64,000 nucleotides of DNA from Allolobophora icterica (taxonomy: Eukaryota > Annelida > Clitellata > Crassiclitellata > Lumbricidae), in contig OY744616.1 of the NCBI GenBank assembly GCA_963556255.1, forward strand, positions 37,060,545-37,124,544. The letters run 5' to 3'. The notes beneath the pieces were generated by a model that was not told the origin of the DNA, did no database searches, and was given only the letters and a program-made list of their open reading frames with translations. The position numbers and the translations under genes were made by a program. Below are positions 48,488 through 58,890 of the stretch, in pieces. Numbering within the stretch: position 1 is the first letter of the stretch; each line of letters begins with the position of its first letter.

Positions 48488-48716
48488 CTGACATGGAAGA
48501 GAGGATAGAGTAGTGGTAACACTCATGGCCAGGAGAGCAAAAGGTACGAGGTTCAACTCCCGTAGCCCACCTCTAGGGCGGCGCCTTGCATGGCTGCCAA
48601 ACCGTGTGTTAATTAATATGTTGATTGATTGTACTTTCATGTTTCAATGTAATCTTACTGCGTTTGTCGTTTTGAAATAATAAAGAATATGATTACTATT
48701 ATTATTATTATTGTAA
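48488..48716 (+). mobile_element. tRNA-derived SINE with (ATT)n tail
   Basis: The A-box-like segment GATAGAGTAGTGGTAACACT and the B box GAGGTTCAACTCC are followed by CCACCTCTAGGGCGGCGCC. It ends in GAAATAATAAAGAATATGAT and (ATT)n. Confidence 0.75.
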
Positions 48717-48848
48717 CAGAAATTTTATATCAACTTATTATGAACTTGTAGACAAGCATTAACAACAATATGACATAATATCATAATACGTTAACTTTAG
48801 TCTAGAGACTCGATTACAGTCGACAGTTGACTCAGTACTGTCAATCGA

Positions 48849-48925
48849 TTTGTATGGACATTATCCCCCCGGACATAATCCCCCCATTTTCTGTAGGACA
48901 TGATCCCCCGGACAGAATCCCATCT
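48849..48925 (+). repeat. Left terminal block: GGACATAATCCCCC array
   Basis: Four tandem-like motifs: GGACATTATCCCCC, GGACATAATCCCCC, GGACATGATCCCCC, GGACAGAATCCC. These are candidate transposase-binding sites. The same motifs occur in reverse at the right end. Confidence 0.9.
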
Positions 48926-49143
48926 CTGCAATTATCCTATTTCTACATTTAGTTGATAAACCATAATTGCCCTGTTTTTTCCTAGTATCAGGTTGTTAAA
49001 TTGTTAATGTCGTAAAGGTATCTATATAGACTAAAGACTTGTTAGTGTCATTCAGTTGTAAAAAGACTTGTTAGTCTCATTCTGTCACTTAGGTACAAAG
49101 TTAGCTAGGGCCTAAGACTTGTTAATGTTACCTAGTTCTTAAC

Positions 49144-49455
49144 TTAAAGCCCTAGGTTTTAGGTTTGGCGGTTTCCCTCGTAGAATGAAGTGACCAACGA
49201 CTGTAGGCGGTTCAAGTAAGCATCTGTCGGCCAATGGGCGTTGATTTCATTTTGGTTTACACATCTTACAAGCATAGGCTGCTGAATTTAATTATATGCA
49301 TAGCCTAGGCAACATCGTCCGCTTTGTGGAATGGAGGCGAGGCGCAGGGACGGTCGGTCGATCGGTGGTAGCCCCCACCCTAGGCCCTTCACCCTCCCTC
49401 TGGCCTACCCCGATCAATTGACCACTTGTATATATAACCGAGCTTTGGGTCGTAA
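49144..49455 (+). repeat. Left inner inverted-repeat block
   Basis: It starts TTAAAGCCCTAGGTTTTAGG, includes GGCGGTTTCCCTCGTAGAAT and ends near ACCGAGCTTTGGGTCG. It is nearly identical in reverse to 53954-54344. The region 48930-49143 between the two left blocks has no partner on the right and carries repeated AGACTTGTTAGTGTCATT. Confidence 0.92.
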
Positions 49456-49890
49456 ACCTGTATATAAATGCCAGCTGTTGATGCTGTCACCGTTGCCTTA
49501 TTATACCCGGAACACTAAAGACAATAAGCTGTATTTCATATTCTAAGAATTTGCACCAGTATCAGATGCTAATATACAGCCTAAGGAAGAGAGACTAGGT
49601 CACATGCCAAATTATGCTAATGAACTTAGGAAATGAACTTAGGAAATGTCCTTTCACAATTGAGTCTTGGTTTGCAGTACTCATTCTAGTTTGAATTTCG
49701 CTGCAGCAGAGTTGAGCTTCGTAATTTCTTCACTTCATAGCCATTTTAAATCGCATAGTCGATACAGCTTATATCTCGTGTCTGTATATTATATTATTAT
49801 CTTATTTCAGTAGTGGACCTTATAGTAGTATAACATTGTATTTCGTTAGTGGACATATATTAGTATCATTATATCGAACTATTTCCAAAG

Positions 49891-51774
49891 ATGGATGGAG
49901 ACTACGCTGTACCAACGACACCGACTTCAGGTGTTGCAGTTGGCAACATGCGAACATTTAAAAAACGGTTGTCTGATGGATCTACCAAGAGTTATAGCTA
50001 CCCTTACGTTTCTGTAAGGAAACATTTTGAATTAACTTTTACAACCGACAGTGATAAACTTAAATTTGAGCAAAAATGTGAGGACATTCGCTTGGCGTTG
50101 GGAGTAAAAAGTTTGAGAGAAGTTCTGGTGAAAGTCATAATGGATGTTGACACCAATAAGCTCTCTTCTGCAACTCAACATCCGCAGCAGACACTCACGA
50201 TGTCTTCAGTCACGGAAGAAGTAAGTGAATCAACTTCACTGACTGATCCAGCATCTGTCACAGCAGCAATATCAGCAGCTCCAGCAACAGCTTTGGAGAC
50301 TGCACATGAGAATTTTGTTGGGCAGTGCTCCAGCATTGCCCAGTTGATCGACACAATCTCACAACATTCATCCACATGTGTGACGCCGTATTCAGTGAAG
50401 TCATGGACACACAGTGGTCATGTGCTGTCGGTGGATATGGAGTGTGCGAAAAAACACTCCTTTCAGTGGAGTTCCTCATCCACAATAGACAGCGAGCGGA
50501 AGGAATTTGAAGTCAACCACCGAGTGATGTTGAGCTACCTGGCCTCTGGTATGACACCCATACAGTACGAGCGCTTTAGCGACTTCAGTCGGTTTGGACT
50601 ATTGTCAGACCTTTTCCGCAGGAGGAATATGGTTACATTTAGTGCCATTTCTGAGAACCTGCGAAAGCAATCTATATTTGGCGCTAGAGCGCAGGAGTCT
50701 TCACTGTCGCCTGATGGAGCTATCTCTATAATGACTGACGCACGACATCATTGTAGACGAAATAGTTATCACACCGACCATGTTGCTATCGGGTTGAAAA
50801 CTCACAAAGTCGTTGATATTCAACACATTAACGGGAATGATGATAACTGTTCACAGCGTCACGAGGCAGTGGGATTCGACAGGATGTACGAGAGCCTGGA
50901 TCTCAGCAACATTAAAGTTGCCCATCATGTGCATGATCGAAACATGACAATCAACAAGCGCCTACGTGAGAGGAAGCAAGCCAGGAATTCCAATGACCGC
51001 TGGCACTGCACCCGTCCTATAACAGCCGGGGTGAAAAAAATTGGGCAAGGAGCACAAAAAAACATTGGAAAAACATGGCATCCCGAGCTTTCTGACAAGG
51101 GTGCTGCCATTCGAAACCACGTCTATTGGTGTATGGACAATTGCAATGGAGATGCCCAAACCCTGCGTAAGCTCATAGAATCATGCATCCCTCATTTTCA
51201 GAACAACCACAGCAAGTGCCATGAAACTTCCCACTGCAAAGAGCCGGGGCATATGATTGAAGTTCGAATTGTTTCAAATGAGGCTGCAATTACAATGCTC
51301 CAGGACTTTCTTCGGTCGTTGGTAGTGTACAAGCACGCTGAAGATTATGTCAAAGGCCACGACACATTTTATGTGGAAAGTTTTAATAACGTTTGTCTGA
51401 TCTATCTGGATAAACGGATACACTACGGGAATTTAATGTACGAGCTGCGGAGCAATCTGGCTGTCTTGGACTGGAACGAACACGTCGACAGACCATACAC
51501 GTCTATATGCACGACTGTTCGTTCGAAAAACCCACGTCGCCAAATCGGGAAAAAAGTGTATCGGCGCAAGACCTACGTATTTGTTGAGAACATTTGGAAT
51601 TTGTACATTGCCGTGTGGTCAGCATCTAAAGCAATATCGGAGTCTGTGACAGAAACTTCTGCAGATAAGGAGACCTGCCAGAGTGAAATCTCTTCGGACG
51701 AATCCGATGACGACCAATTAGGAGACAGTGAGAGCTTTTCAAATGAAAGCAATGCACCCTACACAGTAGAATAA
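49891..51774 (+). CDS. Transposase (RNase H-like, D-D-D(2)H-E), 627 aa, apparently intact
   Basis: A single uninterrupted frame with a good start context (AAAGATGG). The upstream CTTATTTCAG at 49801-49810 may be the acceptor of a 5' UTR intron. Candidate catalytic residues: D283 in ISIMTDARHHCRR, D349 in VAHHVHDRNMTINK, D369-x2-H372 in NDRWHC and E496 in FYVESFNN. A Cys/His cluster NNHSKCHETSHC lies around residue 445. The N-terminal 70 residues (RKHFELTFTTDSDKLKF onward) may bind DNA. The tail is acidic (SSDESDDDQLGDSESF). The D(2)H motif between the second Asp and the Glu is known from hAT, P, MuDR and Kolobok transposases. Having no stops in 1.9 kb, among badly decayed neighbours, suggests recent activity. 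It could instead be a domesticated gene, but the flanking inverted repeats argue against that. Confidence 0.87.
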   Translation: MDGDYAVPTTPTSGVAVGNMRTFKKRLSDGSTKSYSYPYVSVRKHFELTFTTDSDKLKFEQKCEDIRLALGVKSLREVLVKVIMDVDTNKLSSATQHPQQTLTMSSVTEEVSESTSLTDPASVTAAISAAPATALETAHENFVGQCSSIAQLIDTISQHSSTCVTPYSVKSWTHSGHVLSVDMECAKKHSFQWSSSSTIDSERKEFEVNHRVMLSYLASGMTPIQYERFSDFSRFGLLSDLFRRRNMVTFSAISENLRKQSIFGARAQESSLSPDGAISIMTDARHHCRRNSYHTDHVAIGLKTHKVVDIQHINGNDDNCSQRHEAVGFDRMYESLDLSNIKVAHHVHDRNMTINKRLRERKQARNSNDRWHCTRPITAGVKKIGQGAQKNIGKTWHPELSDKGAAIRNHVYWCMDNCNGDAQTLRKLIESCIPHFQNNHSKCHETSHCKEPGHMIEVRIVSNEAAITMLQDFLRSLVVYKHAEDYVKGHDTFYVESFNNVCLIYLDKRIHYGNLMYELRSNLAVLDWNEHVDRPYTSICTTVRSKNPRRQIGKKVYRRKTYVFVENIWNLYIAVWSASKAISESVTETSADKETCQSEISSDESDDDQLGDSESFSNESNAPYTVE

Positions 51775-52439
51775 CCGTAAGAGCTGTGACAATATTGTAT
51801 GATACACTAAAATCAAACATATCAGTGCTACATAACCATCAACCGTCATTACACATAACCACCTTAGCATTCTGCTGTCTACTCTGCTTGACCTCCCCGG
51901 ATTTTGGCCTGGCATAGGACAGAGAGATGTGTGGCAGAGCTGATGTGTGGCAGAGCTGACTGCTATCACACGCGTCCACAGGTGGCGGATAGTGGAACGA
52001 CCTCTAGAAATAGAGGTCAGCTGCGAAATAAGCAGGGTTATATCTGACGAATAAGCAGTCGCGGACCAACAGCGGCAAGGCTAGTAGGGCACACTGTAGA
52101 AAAAGAGTGGCATTTTGCTTGACAACTAAAAGCTGCAAATATCCAATAACAGCCTTGTGACATGGGAGCACATGACTCAATTTAAATAAGCCTGATGACC
52201 CTCTGCCTAGCGGGCATGTGTTCATCACCAAGACTAGGTCCACAGCGGAAAACTGTGGTTGATGCCACGAAGGGCATCCGATCTGTAACAAGATGCTCCA
52301 ATCTGTATAAAAATGAATCTGTGGCTTACCCCCCCTCAACGAGGTCCTAATCCAAGCAAGAAAAAAAGAAGATTGAACGGACAAGGGACTGTGGCCATTG
52401 CAAAATTGATTTGACATAGCACTTATGAAAAACCTAGTC

Positions 52440-52545
52440 TCCGTAACGTGGTTTTCGTGTGGCGCCGAGCAATTGAGGGCAATTCAGGTTTAAATCCACC
52501 TCTGAGTAGGAATCTTGAAGAGGCGCTATATAAATTTAAAATGGG
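52440..52545 (+). mobile_element. SINE/LINE 3' end inserted between the transposon genes
   Basis: It contains GCGCCGAGCAATTGAGGGCA, AGGTTTAAATCCACCTCTGA and TTGAAGAGGCGCTATATAAA, the same 3' hairpin half as other copies here. No target duplication was found. Confidence 0.65.
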
Positions 52546-52694
52546 GGAATGTTATGTTACATTGAATCATAGCTATGACAGGTGTACATAAGCAGCTCAC
52601 AATCGATAAAATTCTGCTTTATGTCAGAAAGTAAGTGTACAATAAAAATCTCTCTGTCCAAACAAAGTCCGGCGAATTATCCAAAGTATCAATG

Positions 52695-53602
52695 TTACTC
52701 CCACTTGTGGCCCATGTAAGGCGTGCCTGTTGGATTCGGATACAACGATCTCACTTTTCGCACTACGCAATCTGGCATTATTTCCCGCATGTGAAGTACA
52801 CCGTTCGATTCCGTTAGTTTCTTGGCCAGATATAATGGGCTCGTCCACCCACCCAAGTTGCAAATGATCTTCCAATATTTTCCATAAATTACTCTTCGTA
52901 TTGGACTGTTAGCTGCATGCGCTGCTTGTCCTCCGCCAAGCCAACCTGGAGATGCAGAACCCACGCACGGAGAGAGAAAACAAAGAGGACAGGCGCCTTC
53001 CGAGTGATGATTTTCACCCTGCAGCTGCAAATGATCAGCTGACACTTGAATGTCATGACTGTTTTGAGCCTCAATTTCTGACTCTGTACTATTTCCATTG
53101 GACGCGACCAAGACCTCCTTCGAAGCGGCATCCATACAAGATTTTCTTCTCTTTGGTGGTTCCAACTCTGCAATTGGAACAAAGGCAGTTTCGATTGGTT
53201 GGAGATATATTTATAATGTCATCAACATACAATTAGCTCTTTCGACTTGACTTGAACGACAGCTTAGCTGGGTTATGCATATGTTTATTGTCTTATTACA
53301 TATCGTAATAATAATAATCATGGTAATTTTAATAATTACATTTTTAATTGGCCATTTATTATCATTACTGCTGTTACTGCTGTTCACATCAGTTGTCATT
53401 ATACTAACATTGCTGATGTTATTATTACTATGTATTTCTATAGCATGGTTTGAGCTAAATATTTGCAAGGATAATAAATGCAATTTAATTTAATATTTAT
53501 AAATCTTAGTTCAATCTTATTTGCGCACGTATAGCGCTACCTGAAGAACAATAGGGCCTACTTGTACAGGGTTCACCACACAAAACAATTTATACAATTT
53601 CA

Positions 53603-53648
<46 letters not shown>

Positions 53649-53764
53649 GCATCGTCTTCATAATTACCAATTTTTTCAAAATTCCAGTTGTTGTGAGCAA
53701 AAAATGCCCGTATGGCTTCCTCTTGATCGCCATCTACCACAATAGTAAGTTCGTATTTGTTCAT
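52695..53764 (-). CDS. Companion protein of the transposon, 2 exons, 189 aa
   Basis: I predict exon 1 at 53764-53668 (ATG at 53764; MNKYELTIVVDGDQEEAIRA then FFAHNNWNFEKI, phase 1, donor G|GTAATT) and exon 2 at 53167-52695 (acceptor TTGTTCCAATTGCAG, beginning AG TTG GAA). Together they make a Glu codon across the junction and a 189-residue protein. Exon 2 carries a basic PPKRRK, a polar stretch, then CPLCFLSPCV and a C-terminal domain containing IRRVIYGKYWKIICNLGGW, REIMPDCVVRKVRSLYPNP and PYMGHKWE. From general familiarity, proteins with this C-terminal arrangement accompany similar transposases in other animals; I cannot verify that here. Its role is unknown. The CxxC...C motif suggests metal binding. 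The gene faces the transposase tail to tail, about 920 bp apart. Confidence 0.75.
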
Positions 53765-53953
53765 GGCAATCTAATCGCATATAGAAACTACAGACTTGTT
53801 TCTCAACCCTGTAAGTATCTTCATAGCAATGAACTCCATAGTAATATGAGTGTATGGGGGGGTAAATTTGGATAATTGGAACAACTTGTATACATTCTAG
53901 AAGTACAGGTATGACCTCTAGCCAGCTTACCTGGCTTTCGTATACACAAATTA

Positions 53954-54344
53954 GTCGACCCACAGCTCGGTTATATATATACAAGTGGTCAATTGATCGA
54001 GGTAGGGCCTGTACGGGGTATGCCCTGTCGGGTCTAGTCTGCCCTAGCGATGCATCTCCATCCATCCGTCCGACCGCTAGAGGGCCAGAGGGAGGGTGAA
54101 GGGCCTAGGGTGGGGGCTACCACCGATCGACCGACCGTCCCTGCGCCTCGCCTCCATTCCACAAAGCGGACGATGTTGCCTAGGCTATGCATATAATTAA
54201 ATTCAGCAGCCTATGCTTGTAAGATGTGTAAACCAAAATGAAATCAACGCCCATTGGCCGACAGATGCTTACTTGAACCGCCTACAGTCGTTGGTCACTT
54301 CATTCTACGAGGGAAACCGCCAAACCTAAAACCTAGGGCTTTAA
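53954..54344 (-). repeat. Right inner inverted-repeat block
   Basis: Reverse complement of 49144-49455, with about 80-90 bp of extra sequence around 54007-54081 (containing GATGCATCTCCATCCATCCG) that is absent from the left copy. Confidence 0.9.
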
Positions 54345-54472
54345 GGCTTGTTAATGTCAGGATTAAACAAACTGCAATTATATTCTTCTTATTAAACAAA
54401 CTGAAAATATATTCTGGCTGAAGTTGAGGTGATTAGCAATGGCTTAGTCCTTTTCGCCCTCACCACGTGTCA

Positions 54473-54521
<49 letters not shown>

Positions 54522-54543
54522 AATATAGGTGATTATATCCTAG

Positions 54544-54631
54544 CCTGGGGGATTATGTCCTACTCCGGGGATTCTGTCCGGGGGGATAATGTTGGGGGAA
54601 TTATGTCCAGAGGGGATAATGTCCTACAATC
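54544..54631 (-). repeat. Right terminal block: GGACATAATCCCCC array
   Basis: Read on the minus strand: GGACATTATCCCC, GGACATAATTCCCCC, AACATTATCCCCCC, GGACAGAATCCCC, GGACATAATCCCCC and GGATATAATCACC. That is more copies than at the left end. Confidence 0.9.
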
Positions 54632-54640
54632 GTCAATCGA

Positions 54641-54740
54641 ACAGCAACATCCATTTCATTAGGGGGGAAACTTTTCCCCCCTGGCACACATTGGAGCAGT
54701 CTGCTTCCTCCCCCCCTACATAGTAGGCCCTGACATAGTG
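54641..54740. repeat. Target repeat of the transposon, right half
   Basis: Reversed, it reads CAGGGCCTACTATGTAGGGG and later AAATGGATGTTGCTGTTCGA. The related, uninterrupted copy is at 46080-46205. Confidence 0.8.
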
Positions 54741-55144
54741 TTACCCGAAACCATAATGTACTCGTTCCATTAAAGAACCAATAATTAGACGATCAATCAC
54801 ATGAATGCAGCTGTCTGTGTTTCACAGTTATGTTTATTGTCGTCGTCATTATCATCACACAGTACTTTAATAAAAAAAACTGTTAAAATGGATATACCTA
54901 CCAGAGACATGCAAGGAGTCATCAGGTGGTCACTTGTGCCATCATTTTAAGGTACTGCATCCTCGGCCAGAGTTTTATGGCCACAGTGGTCAATGTTTGC
55001 TAAACGTGTTAGCTGAAGTCGGGTGCAAAATCTCGATCAATCTGTCAATTTAATAATATTTCATTTATTTGTTTAAGTTAAAAGCATTATTACACACACC
55101 CAGAAAATAAATGCATTGGAAAATAAGCAGAGAATGATCCTTAA

Positions 55145-56171
55145 CCCTCAGGCTACCAAGGTTTTTTGCGACATCGGCTACCAAGGGGGGGTGGTTACCA
55201 CCCCCCGGAATTTCGTGTTTGGTTTCAAATATCATATCATGTAATACAGCATTTGATTCAGCATTCATTTCTGAAAAGAATGGTATATTTAGTTGTAAAA
55301 TATATGAATGCATCTCGAAATTATATCGTTTTTAACAAAGGCACCGGTCCATTTAACGATATCTGATATTATCCCACACAATTTGTACTTTTTGGATAAA
55401 AAAATATAAATGATGTGGGTTTTGAAAATGAACTATGTATCCAAGAATATTCTAAATATAATGAGGCTTAATTTTCAACAATACAAACTATTCCAAAGTC
55501 TGTTTTAGTTACAGGCAAAAAAATCTAAAGGCATGCATGCCATGCAGCTATATCAACATGAAACAAGAAATTATGTAATTTTTCCCGGCAGTCAAATACG
55601 TCAGTGGTCCTTGCAGTTATTGCAAGTTACTTTCATTGTTTTGTGCGAATGCTTCCTGCAAACCGGCTTCTTGAGCACTTCACAGCACTGCTTTACTCTG
55701 TTAGCATTCTGCTGCAACTGTTTATAGCCCTTCCCCATACCCAACCATATCGGTTTACGTTGTGATGTTCCATCAGTGATTTTCACACTGAAAAAGCGTA
55801 TTATAATTTATTATGATCACTTCCGGTTTTCAAAAGACAAATAACTAAGCAAGCAAATATAGCCCTACATTCCCTCTAAAGAATGGCATAGTTGTTTCTC
55901 TTCCAGAAAGAATAATGAATACCTTTATAGTCGACAACAGCTAACAGCTGACTAGAGAAATTCCTCATTCCAAAAGTGGTACCTAGGCTATATCGGGTGT
56001 AACTTTTTTATGGCGTGGGATATCATCACGACTTTTACCTCAAAATGTGTGTAAATGGACCCCCTACAGCTACCTAAAATGTCAAAATTATATTCCATGT
56101 GCTAACAAAAATTTTTGCAGAAAAACGTAGGGGGGGGTGGTAACCACCCTCCCCCCTTGGTAGCCCGAGGG
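55145..56171. mobile_element. TTAA-flanked DNA transposon (piggyBac- or Kolobok-like), 1.0 kb
   Basis: The ends are CCCTCAGGCTACCAAGG and, reversed, CCCTCGGGCTACCAAGG, each next to TTAA (55141-55144 and 56172-56175). A second inverted motif GGGTGGTTACCACCCCCC lies inside both ends. Most of the transposase is missing. A minus frame at 55786-55601 ends with a Cys/His-rich tail. Confidence 0.85.
55601..55795 (-). pseudogene. Possible C-terminal remnant of a piggyBac-type transposase
   Basis: The frame reads VKITDGTSQRKPIWLGMGKG, then NRVKQCCEVLKKPVCRKHSH and KTMKVTCNNCKDH before a stop. A Cys/His cluster at the extreme C-terminus is a feature of piggyBac transposases, and the host element has TTAA duplications. 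The match is only to this general pattern. Confidence 0.4.
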
Positions 56172-56732
56172 TTAACTCTAGACACCATATCAAAGGTGTA
56201 AGCATACCACTAGAGAGAGTCACAAGTTTTGTTTCGAATCGCTGGCTTCCAGTCATGCAATCAAGTCAACAAATTATAGACAGTCTGACTCGAAGTCTCA
56301 TGTCACTGAATCAAGGTTGCAACTGAGAATTTCAATTATGCAATTTTGCCCGAAATCGACTCTTTAACTTAAAACGAAATAATTTGCAAAAATCTAACTT
56401 TTCGAGGCAATTTCGATTAGAAGCCTACTATGCAGAATATTGGCCGAGGCACGTTAGCTGTGCCGGCCTTAGGGTATTTCGGGCTCCGTACAGAGTATAC
56501 TGTATGGGCCCCATGACACGTCAAATTATTTTTCATTGCAAATCGCTCTCTTTTAGTAGATTGTTACCAAGTACAAGTCAAATTTAACTATACACGAGAA
56601 TTCTGGGATATAGAGAAAGTTGACTTTCATTTTATTGCCAAAAGAGAAGATTTAATCGAGACTATAATATTATTATTAAGGTGTCTTGTTCATGTTAATT
56701 TTCTGTGACATTTCAGACCCCTTAAGTTGCGG

Positions 56733-57011
56733 GGTCAGCCCGAATCCCCGAAACCCGAATCCCCGAAAACGGTGAAAATACACTAAAGCCCGATTTCCCG
56801 AAAACAGCTTATAGAAAGTGCCGAACTCCAGAAAACTATTCAAAGTTAAATTGTAAACTCTTATACATGACATAGACCTAGCGTGGCCTTGATGTACCTC
56901 GATATAATGCCTATTCACATGTTTATTTCTAATTTTAGTCTAAAATCCATTTCGGGGATCCGGCCGAAATTCATTTCGGGGATTCGGGTTTCGGGGATTC
57001 GGGCCGCACCC
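56733..57011. mobile_element. Mutator-like MITE with 9-bp duplication, 279 bp
   Basis: Both ends carry GCCCGAATCCCCGAAACCCG followed by AATCCCCGAAA, in inverted orientation. The direct repeat AAGTTGCGG flanks it at 56724-56732 and 57012-57020. A 9-bp duplication suits Mutator-like elements. No coding. Confidence 0.85.
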
Positions 57012-57099
57012 AAGTTGCGGACCCGTGCGAACCATGCGGTCACACGCGGCAGTTACTGTTACTGTCGGACATGATTCAGATCGCAAAATTTCTAAATAA

Positions 57100-58890
57100 A
57101 TAGCGCGTTACATTGTTTTAACTGGTGAAGGTTCTAATTATATAAAGTTAACACAAATGTCAATAGTTATTTAGATGCATGCACTTACATTTTGTGAATC
57201 CCGATTCTTCCAGCACGTGCTCCAGAGAAAAGGCCGGATGGAAAACGCAGGTTCCCTACTTCCTCATCCAGTTTACGCTGGTGCCCTGTTTTACTTTAAC
57301 AAGCTTAACGCGCTGAAACTTTAGAGAAATGTATTTGCACAGAAGGTTACCAGAGTAGATGAGAGGTAACGTTCACGGAAAACCTTTGCTTTGAAACGTA
57401 TATCACCCGGATATGTTGTAAGGCCAGGCGGCCGTTGTATGCTTACGCATTTGAAAAACTCATATCTTTAAGGGCCCAGACCTGTTTGAGTAGATTCGCG
57501 CACCACAGTCGGCCTCTAACGCGCATGCTGTAAGCATGGTGGGGTTTGCTCAGCAGCAGGATAAAAAATAAACTTCAACCCATCAAATTCCCTGGTGACA
57601 GTCCCATCTTAGACCAGATCTGCCGACAGGCTGATAATGGTCTATTTTCATCAGTTCACAAGCTGCTATATGCCACCTAGAAAACTCAATTCTTTTTCTA
57701 TCCAACCAAGTTCTCACAACAGGGTCCTGAACCTTGTGGACAATTATATGAGGAAATCTTTTATAGGAAGAATGCTGTAGGCCTATTCTTATTAATTCTG
57801 TTTATGACTTTAATGTTTCCGCGGATCGTCAGCAACCGGTTTTATAAATATACTTACTTACTTACTTAACTTAAATCCCACGCTTTCGGCGAGAGTGTGA
57901 TAATCAATTTCTATATAGTGCGCCGTGTCTAACACGAACTGTCAATTGATGGTGCGTAATTATAACAGAGTACAATCATCGGGCACTTAGGGCCCTATAA
58001 ACGTTCCAGTCAAATTCCAAAAGATTAGGCCTACGACCGGGGAAAAGCACCGTTCGATATCTCCGACAGACTGCTAGCTTAGGCCCTACAGGAAAACCAA
58101 TGAAGATTTTCTACGATAATAAACATACGATTGACCCTGCAAGAAATTCTGGATATCGATCAAAGACCTAGCACATTGCTGTCCAACACCCAGAGACAGG
58201 ATTGCTCTTGGAGATATACGTGTTGAGCAGAAAGCAACAACAGACATGATTGCCGACTTTGTAACAAAGGGACTGTCCAAATATTTAAATTTGAAATGCA
58301 TCTTGGGCCTGGGGTTGCTGAAATAGGATTTTGCCCTAATTTTCGAGTGTGCATAAAGTTGGGGTGTTAGAATTAACTTGTTATACACAATCTAGGCTCT
58401 AGGTGGCGCTAAAGCAGGACTCTCTTGAGAACTATATGTACTCTACATCCTATCCGGGCTGATTTTTATAATGGGAGATTACGGAACTCTGATTTAATCT
58501 AATAAATCCTGAATTTAAACGATGAATTCCAACAATAATATCCTGCGTGAAACGCGTGTGAATCACATGTACCCTATTCACACGTGATTCGCATTGTTCC
58601 ATGCATGTATAAAACTTTGAGCAGATAGCAACAACAAGCAAAACTAATTTTTCATGTTGGGGTGTTAGAATTTTCCACGTTAGGCTGATTCGGTTAATAC
58701 GCCGGGATGCACAATATATAAATTTCGAAAGAGGAACTGTTTCTAGAATAATATAGTTGTTAATCCAAGTGTGGATAATCATCATTTCATAAATCGTGCA
58801 GCCTATTTCTTGATAATTGCGTGACGCACTGGACGCACGTGCGTCCACCCACCAAATCAAATCCACACAACGATTAGGCATCGCACCGAT
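57100..58890. other. No gene recognised
   Basis: 57825-57868 holds the ACCGGTTTTATAAATATACT plus (ACTT)n LINE tail. The remaining open frames (for example 58086-58388 and 58450-58881 on the minus strand) resemble nothing I know and lack coding hallmarks. Confidence 0.45.

Larger units (their letters stand above)
48849..54631. mobile_element. Two-gene DNA transposon with long inverted repeats and a 9-bp target duplication
   Basis: The outermost inverted bases are TTTGTATGGACATTATCCCC on the left and, reversed, GATTGTAGGACATTATCCCC on the right. The direct repeat GTCAATCGA flanks it (48840-48848 and 54632-54640). Each inverted repeat has an outer block of about 80 bp with GGACATAATCCCCC-type motifs and an inner block of about 310-390 bp. 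Between them lie a plus-strand transposase (49891-51774) and a minus-strand two-exon gene (53764-52695), tail to tail. A retroelement 3' end sits between the genes at 52440-52545, and (TA)n runs lie at 53604-53646 and 54475-54517. Long inverted repeats, the 9-bp duplication and a D(2)H-type transposase resemble Mutator-like elements; the superfamily is not established. Confidence 0.9.

Noticed and set aside
48488..48570. Functional tRNA gene
   Set aside because: Same reasoning: box motifs in a SINE with a non-pairing acceptor stem and an (ATT)n tail.
53676..54065. 129-codon minus frame overlapping the companion gene's first exon
   Set aside because: It is in a different register from the spliced model and runs into the inverted repeat; only the 32-codon exon in another frame joins exon 2 correctly.
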